From: Chitinophagaceae bacterium UBA1930
GTDB lineage: Bacteria > Bacteroidota > Bacteroidia > Chitinophagales > Chitinophagaceae
DNA: 64,000 nucleotides
Reading direction: 5' to 3'
Assembly (NCBI GenBank): GCA_002337145.1
Contig: DDFK01000001.1
Location: forward strand, 1,576,733-1,640,732
Shown: piece after piece, positions 60,574-64,000 of the stretch
Position numbering within the stretch: position 1 is the first letter of the stretch
Layout of the letters: each line of letters starts with the position of its first letter
The notes under the pieces: generated by a model
What the model was told of the DNA's origin: nothing
The model's database searches: none
Seen by the model: the letters and a program-made list of their open reading frames with translations, nothing else
Made by a program: the position numbers and the translations under genes

Positions 60574-61647
60574 TTAATTAAGTTGAAATACGTCTGCTCC
60601 GATTTTCTCGAATGAGGTACACAGGTCAAAGGCTTTTTGGGTCTTTAGCTGCGCAGTACCGCCCATTACGATGCTCTGTAATTTGGCTTCATCGTCTTTG
60701 TAGTTCCTTACATTCTGAAAGTAGCCTGTAACAGCATTGTACGCTCCGAACAATGTGCCTTTAGTGGTGTTCATCTGCTGCGTGTCGCTGGTCATAGCGT
60801 ATGCAAAGGCATCATCTACGGTATTTTTAAATACGGTGGAAACTTCATCTTCCGCACCCTTTTTAATGAGGTCAAGCGTTTCCTTATTCGGGCAAAGCGC
60901 AAGCTGTATCAGCTTCCTAACTTCCCTGTCCGATACCTGAACTTTTGCCCATTGGTTGAAAATATCCTCTAACTGATTGCTAAGGGTGTTCGCTAATCCC
61001 ATAACCTTGTGAGCATTGTCAAGGCGTTGTTTTGCGCCTGCTGTGTGCTTAATGCGTACAACATTGCTCATGCTGCGGAGTGATGCGTTTAAGGTGTTTT
61101 GACAAACTATGCGAATGGGTGTAAACGCTGCGGTAATACTTCCGCTACCGTCATGCGAAGTAGTCAGGAAAATGTATTTTTCGGTTACATCATCCCCGTT
61201 GCCTACACGGATATAGTCAGGCAGTTTTGCAGTAATGAAAATACGCTCACCCTGTCCTAATGCTCCTGCTGTCTCGTATAAGATACCATCACCACCGCCT
61301 ACGATTGCATCAAAGAAATTAAAGGCTTCCCGGTTCTGTACAATATGGTAGTCTTTGCCCACCACGCCCAATACTGCATTGTTATCGGTTCTGATGTTGG
61401 CGAAGTAGTTAGGTACGTCTAACTGGCTGTCCGCTATCTCGATGCCCTGTGCGGTTTCGATGATGTTTGAGCCTGTGGTAAACAACGGACTTTTTACGAC
61501 TTCATAGTCAAGCCCTGCATGTTTGATGGCTTCCGCACTTGTTGGGTATTCCTCGATGATTTGCCCTAAGTTGTGCCATGCTTTTTCCTTTACGCTAAAG
61601 AATGAATAACGTCCGGTTCTGCTGTTGAAATTAAGATTGTGTGCCAT
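60574..61647 (-). CDS. DUF932 phage/plasmid-like protein
   Basis: 357 residues. RYSFFSVKEKAWHNLGQIIE and GLDYEVVKSPLFTTG start the DUF932 (TIGR03299) pattern, and RIVCQNTLNASLRSM and HTAGAKQRLDNAHKVMGLAN continue it. These proteins are frequent on phages and plasmids, sometimes linked with recombination, but their activity is not known. First and largest gene of the unknown minus-strand module. Confidence 0.88.
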   Translation of the reverse strand: MAHNLNFNSRTGRYSFFSVKEKAWHNLGQIIEEYPTSAEAIKHAGLDYEVVKSPLFTTGSNIIETAQGIEIADSQLDVPNYFANIRTDNNAVLGVVGKDYHIVQNREAFNFFDAIVGGGDGILYETAGALGQGERIFITAKLPDYIRVGNGDDVTEKYIFLTTSHDGSGSITAAFTPIRIVCQNTLNASLRSMSNVVRIKHTAGAKQRLDNAHKVMGLANTLSNQLEDIFNQWAKVQVSDREVRKLIQLALCPNKETLDLIKKGAEDEVSTVFKNTVDDAFAYAMTSDTQQMNTTKGTLFGAYNAVTGYFQNVRNYKDDEAKLQSIVMGGTAQLKTQKAFDLCTSFEKIGADVFQLN

Positions 61648-61821
61648 GATTTTTTACTTTTTTAGTGATTGTTTGAATTGAATTTTTTTGAGATTTATTC
61701 GGTATGGTGGGGAGGTGCTGTTTCGTTTCGTTACCTTTTCCAATGCTGTTAATCTTCATACCTGACATTTTTTTTATTCGTCTAAGGAGCCGGAGTATGC
61801 TATGTTTCGTTTCATGAGCAG

Positions 61822-62070
61822 TTGAGGTTAGTGTTTAGGAGGCACAAGGTTTTGGGAAACAAATACTACCCAACGGGTGGAGATTTTTTGCCAAACTTGC
61901 ATGACCTTTTGCCTCCGTTAAGAACACGTCCAACCTTTGCTCTTGACAACGGGACTAAAAGACATACAGGCTCCTTGAATAAAAAAAATGCGTGGAAGGC
62001 AATGAAGATTGCATTGGTAAAAGGTTCTAAATGGGATAGAAATTTTACTTCCAACACACTGGATTTCTAA
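61822..62070 (+). CDS. Doubtful small ORF beside the integrase
   Basis: 82 codons from TTG 61822. The translation (KYYPTGGDFLPNLHDLLPPL; LDNGTKRHTGSLNKKNAWKA) has a balanced composition but matches no family I know, and there is no ATG. A TGTGGCTT/AAGCCACA hairpin (62089-62107) follows. It could be a degraded gene; the other bases from 61648 to 62153 show nothing. Confidence 0.3.
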   Translation: MRLVFRRHKVLGNKYYPTGGDFLPNLHDLLPPLRTRPTFALDNGTKRHTGSLNKKNAWKAMKIALVKGSKWDRNFTSNTLDF

Positions 62071-62153
62071 ACACCATTTTTAGATGTGTGTGGCTTTTAA
62101 AGCCACAGGATTTAGGAAAGTAATAGCGGAGATAAGCCCAAAATAACGGGCAT

Positions 62154-62181
62154 AAAAAAAGCAGGATTTAATAATCCTGCT
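62154..62181 (-). terminator. Integrase terminator
   Basis: On the minus strand AGCAGGATT pairs perfectly with AATCCTGCT across a TAAT-type loop and is followed by seven T residues. It lies 26 bases after the integrase stop. Confidence 0.87.
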
Positions 62182-62207
62182 CTTGGTTAATGATATAGCG
62201 GCAAACG

Positions 62208-63536
62208 TTACACGGCGTATTCTAATTTCTGTTCATCAACAATAACTTTGACATTGGTAACAGTTTCCTCCTGCGTAGCAGCTTCCGCTTGCATGGCAAC
62301 AAATGCGTTTTCCATTGCTGCAAATTTTGGAGAAACCAAATCCATATCCTTGCTGATTTTTTGGCTGGTGATTTTAGCGTAAATCTGCGTAGTGGTAATA
62401 TGCTTGTGTCCCATCATCTTGCTAAGGCTTTCAAGAGGCACACCCTCGGTTAAGAACATCGTAGCGAATGTATGGCGGGCTGTGTGGAACGATATTTTCT
62501 GTTCGGTAATAATACCTGCTTCCTCCGTAAGTTTTCTTACGTGGACATTACAGGTTGAATTGGATGGAACCGGAAATATAAAATCGTTGCGGGTAACACC
62601 CCTATACTTTTCAATGATACGTTTGGGGATTTCCATAAGCCGGACGTTGGAAGCAACATCTGATTTTTTCCTCCGGCTGATAATCCATTGATGCCCGTCA
62701 AAAAAGGATTGAATGTTGCTCCATTTTAGCTTTTTAATATCAATGTAGGAAAGCCCTGTAAAGCAACTGAAAATAAAGAGGTCTTTTACGAGTTCATACC
62801 TGCTTTTGGACGGCTTTAAAAGCATGAGCCTTTCCACATCCTCTTTCAAAAGATAAGAGCGGTCGGTTTCCTCCATGCTGATTTCGTAATCCTCAAAAGG
62901 ATTATCCCGTATCAGCTTGCATTTGACAGCCAGTTTAGCCAATGCGATAACTGGCATGGTATAAACCCAAACAGTATTATGGGTGCATTCCTTATCAATC
63001 CTCAAAAAGAAGTCAAACTCACGAATGAAGTCCGACTTCAATTCACGGAAAGCCATATCCTCCCGATGGTAGCGTAGTTTAATGAACTCCGCAAGGTGTT
63101 CGTAAACTTTCTTGTACTTGGCGTAGGTGCTTGCTGACCTTTCGCCTTTTGCTACCATCCTTTCAAATTCCTTATTTTCTTGTTTGAAGACCTTTAGGAT
63201 AGCATCATCCATTACTCCGACACCGAGAAACGTTAGCTTTACCTTATCGGCAGTGGCAAAGCCCTCGTCTTTCATCATGTCCTCGTAAATCTTATCAATA
63301 CGTGTCCGTATTTTATTCAGCTTGCCGTTAAGCGTTACAGCAAGATTGCTCTTGCCCAAAACACGTCCGTACTTCAAATCCCAACTATCGGGGTGGATTT
63401 CCAACTTGGTACTGAATGATGCGGGTTTGCCATCAACGGTAATTCGTCCCATGATTGCAACCGCTCCGTTCTTCTTCGGCTCGTTTTTCTTTAGGTAAAA
63501 AAGCAGTTTAAACGTTGACCTTTTCGACTGTTCCAT
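62208..63536 (-). CDS. int: Site-specific tyrosine integrase, IntDOT-like
   Basis: 442 residues. An N-terminal arm-binding domain, a SAM-like core-binding domain (about 115-215), and a catalytic domain. The catalytic set: S263 in CFTGLSYIDIKKL where most tyrosine recombinases have Arg, H351 and R354 in HTARHTF, H377 in MGHKHITTTQIY, and nucleophile Y386. The Ser in place of Arg I is known from IntDOT of CTnDOT. It lies 116 bases inside the right 15-bp repeat and reads inward, as expected for an element-end integrase. It should recombine the two candidate att repeats. Confidence 0.94.
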   Translation of the reverse strand: MEQSKRSTFKLLFYLKKNEPKKNGAVAIMGRITVDGKPASFSTKLEIHPDSWDLKYGRVLGKSNLAVTLNGKLNKIRTRIDKIYEDMMKDEGFATADKVKLTFLGVGVMDDAILKVFKQENKEFERMVAKGERSASTYAKYKKVYEHLAEFIKLRYHREDMAFRELKSDFIREFDFFLRIDKECTHNTVWVYTMPVIALAKLAVKCKLIRDNPFEDYEISMEETDRSYLLKEDVERLMLLKPSKSRYELVKDLFIFSCFTGLSYIDIKKLKWSNIQSFFDGHQWIISRRKKSDVASNVRLMEIPKRIIEKYRGVTRNDFIFPVPSNSTCNVHVRKLTEEAGIITEQKISFHTARHTFATMFLTEGVPLESLSKMMGHKHITTTQIYAKITSQKISKDMDLVSPKFAAMENAFVAMQAEAATQEETVTNVKVIVDEQKLEYAV

Positions 63537-63651
63537 AACTCAATTGTTTAATGTTTAAAATTAAAAATCAATGAGTTACAAGGGGGTGTGAAAAGGAGTG
63601 CAAAAGACTGAAATATAATCAGTTATATTAAGGGTGGTCAGACTGTAACCA

Positions 63652-63666
63652 GTAACGATTTAGTAA
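63652..63666. repeat. Candidate attR, 15-bp direct repeat
   Basis: GTAACGATTTAGTAA, identical to 2144-2158. Local context GTAACC AGTAACG ATTTAGTAACC contains two further partial copies of GTAAC, which may be arm-type or core sites. It is 116 bases upstream of the integrase start. Confidence 0.6.
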
Positions 63667-63757
63667 CCTAACCCTGTCTTTTTAAGCCCAAAAACCAAAG
63701 TACAGAGACTTCCAATTTTAGACCCACGTGTTATAAACTACTGTGTTTTAGCGGACT

Positions 63758-63943
63758 TCGCCGTTTTGCTTATTTTTGCTTTTTGTCGTTATTTTTTTAG
63801 AAAAAGAAATTGCAGAACAAATTCAAAAAATAGCAACAGAGTTAAGCAACGATCCGTCACTTACAAAAGTTTTTTCAAAAAAAGGATCAGATTATCTTAT
63901 AAAGCATGAACGTTATGGCATTATAGATAATTTTTTCCTTTGA
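63758..63943 (+). other. Small open frame, possibly the end of a broken gene
   Basis: The frame is open from a TAG shortly before 63758 and ends at TGA 63941-63943. The last 48 codons, beginning LEKEIAEQIQKIATELSNDP and ending YGIIDNFFL, look protein-like, while the front is T-rich and without a good start. It may be the 3' end of a gene cut by element insertion or a small gene of the AT-rich flank. Not recognised. Confidence 0.3.
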
Positions 63944-63971
63944 AAAAACTAGACATCCTTAATATTTCATT

Positions 63972-64000
63972 ATGCAAAACATAGACAGCAAAACACATGT
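63972..64000 (+). CDS. xdhB: Start of xanthine dehydrogenase large subunit (partial)
   Basis: The last 29 bases open a frame MQNIDSKTH, cut by the window end. Bacteroidota XdhB proteins begin with a similar stretch (xNxDSxxHVRGES). With xdhA at the other end of the window, the natural reading is that the element split an xdhA-xdhB operon. Only nine codons are visible, so the call is tentative. Confidence 0.5.

Noticed and set aside
2144..63666. Antibiotic resistance cargo such as tetQ or ermF, usual on CTnDOT
   Set aside because: None is present; the cargo is arsenic, metal/redox and sulfur genes.
1..64000. CRISPR arrays, tRNA or rRNA genes, complete insertion sequences
   Set aside because: No regular direct-repeat array, cloverleaf with CCA-type end, rRNA-like stretch or transposase frame was seen on reading either strand. 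The insertion site is not a tRNA gene.

Overview
The window is a stretch of Bacteroidota chromosome carrying one complete, roughly 61.5 kb integrative and conjugative element (ICE) of the CTnDOT type. The phylum call rests on the IntDOT-like integrase, the Bacteroidales-type tra operon (TraA/ParA through TraO plus a TraQ-like DUF3872 protein), RteC proteins, DUF1896/DUF3945/DUF4133/DUF4134/DUF4138 families, and promoters of the TAnnTTTG type. The genus cannot be read from the window; Sphingobacteria-, Flavobacteria- or Chitinophaga-like hosts all fit.

The element appears to sit inside a xanthine dehydrogenase operon. xdhA (FeS/FAD subunit) is at the left edge, and the first codons of what looks like xdhB (molybdopterin subunit) are the last bases of the window. 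An identical 15-bp direct repeat, GTAACGATTTAGTAA, lies at 2144-2158 and 63652-63666, just outside the first and last element genes, and is the best candidate for attL/attR. Short AT-rich sequence with a HEPN/MltR-like gene on the left and a small unrecognised ORF on the right separates the repeats from xdhA and xdhB.

Layout, left to right. (1) 2.3-8.7 kb: excision/maintenance module in the CTnDOT order rteC, two small HTH (Xis-like) genes, a DUF3945 gene, topoisomerase III (Exc-like), then an ORF6N/PLD-like gene. (2) 8.7-11.2 kb: arsenic operon arsR, DUF6428 gene, arsC-like, acr3. (3) 11.4-17.4 kb: DUF1896 gene and an 1837-residue N6-methylase/helicase. (4) 17.4-18.3 kb: a second RteC. (5) 18.4-32.0 kb: a long minus-strand metal and redox cluster: secreted peptide, Cys-rich microprotein, fused CusA-TolC pump, CusB-like adaptor, PAP2 phosphatase, heme-binding protein, thioredoxin, ApbE, DUF4266 lipoprotein, DUF3570 protein, P-type ATPase, VIT1/CCC1 carrier. 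(6) 32.1-39.1 kb: a minus-strand sulfane-sulfur/persulfide cluster: Crp/Fnr regulator, TauE/SafE, OsmC, persulfide dioxygenase-rhodanese, rhodanese, methyltransferase, thioredoxin, two YeeE/YedE half-transporters, with three decayed genes. (7) 39.2-43.1 kb: coupling protein, relaxase and MobA, then a gene-free hairpin-rich candidate oriT. (8) 43.8-56.4 kb: tra operon. (9) 56.5-61.6 kb: a minus-strand module of mostly unrecognised small genes plus a DUF932 gene. (10) 62.2-63.5 kb: the tyrosine integrase.

The most useful new readings are: a three-promoter Crp/Fnr regulon with identical operator-to-box spacing (18 bp operator, exactly 18 bp, then a KAAATTTG box) before the regulator, tauE and the persulfide dioxygenase; an orphan NarL-type receiver with Glu where the phosphoacceptor Asp should be; a Cys-rich microprotein whose stop overlaps the start of the metal pump; five consecutive inverted repeats beside mobA; a pair of related intercistronic hairpins in the unknown module; and several broken genes, including a DUF2490/DUF3817 deletion chimera.
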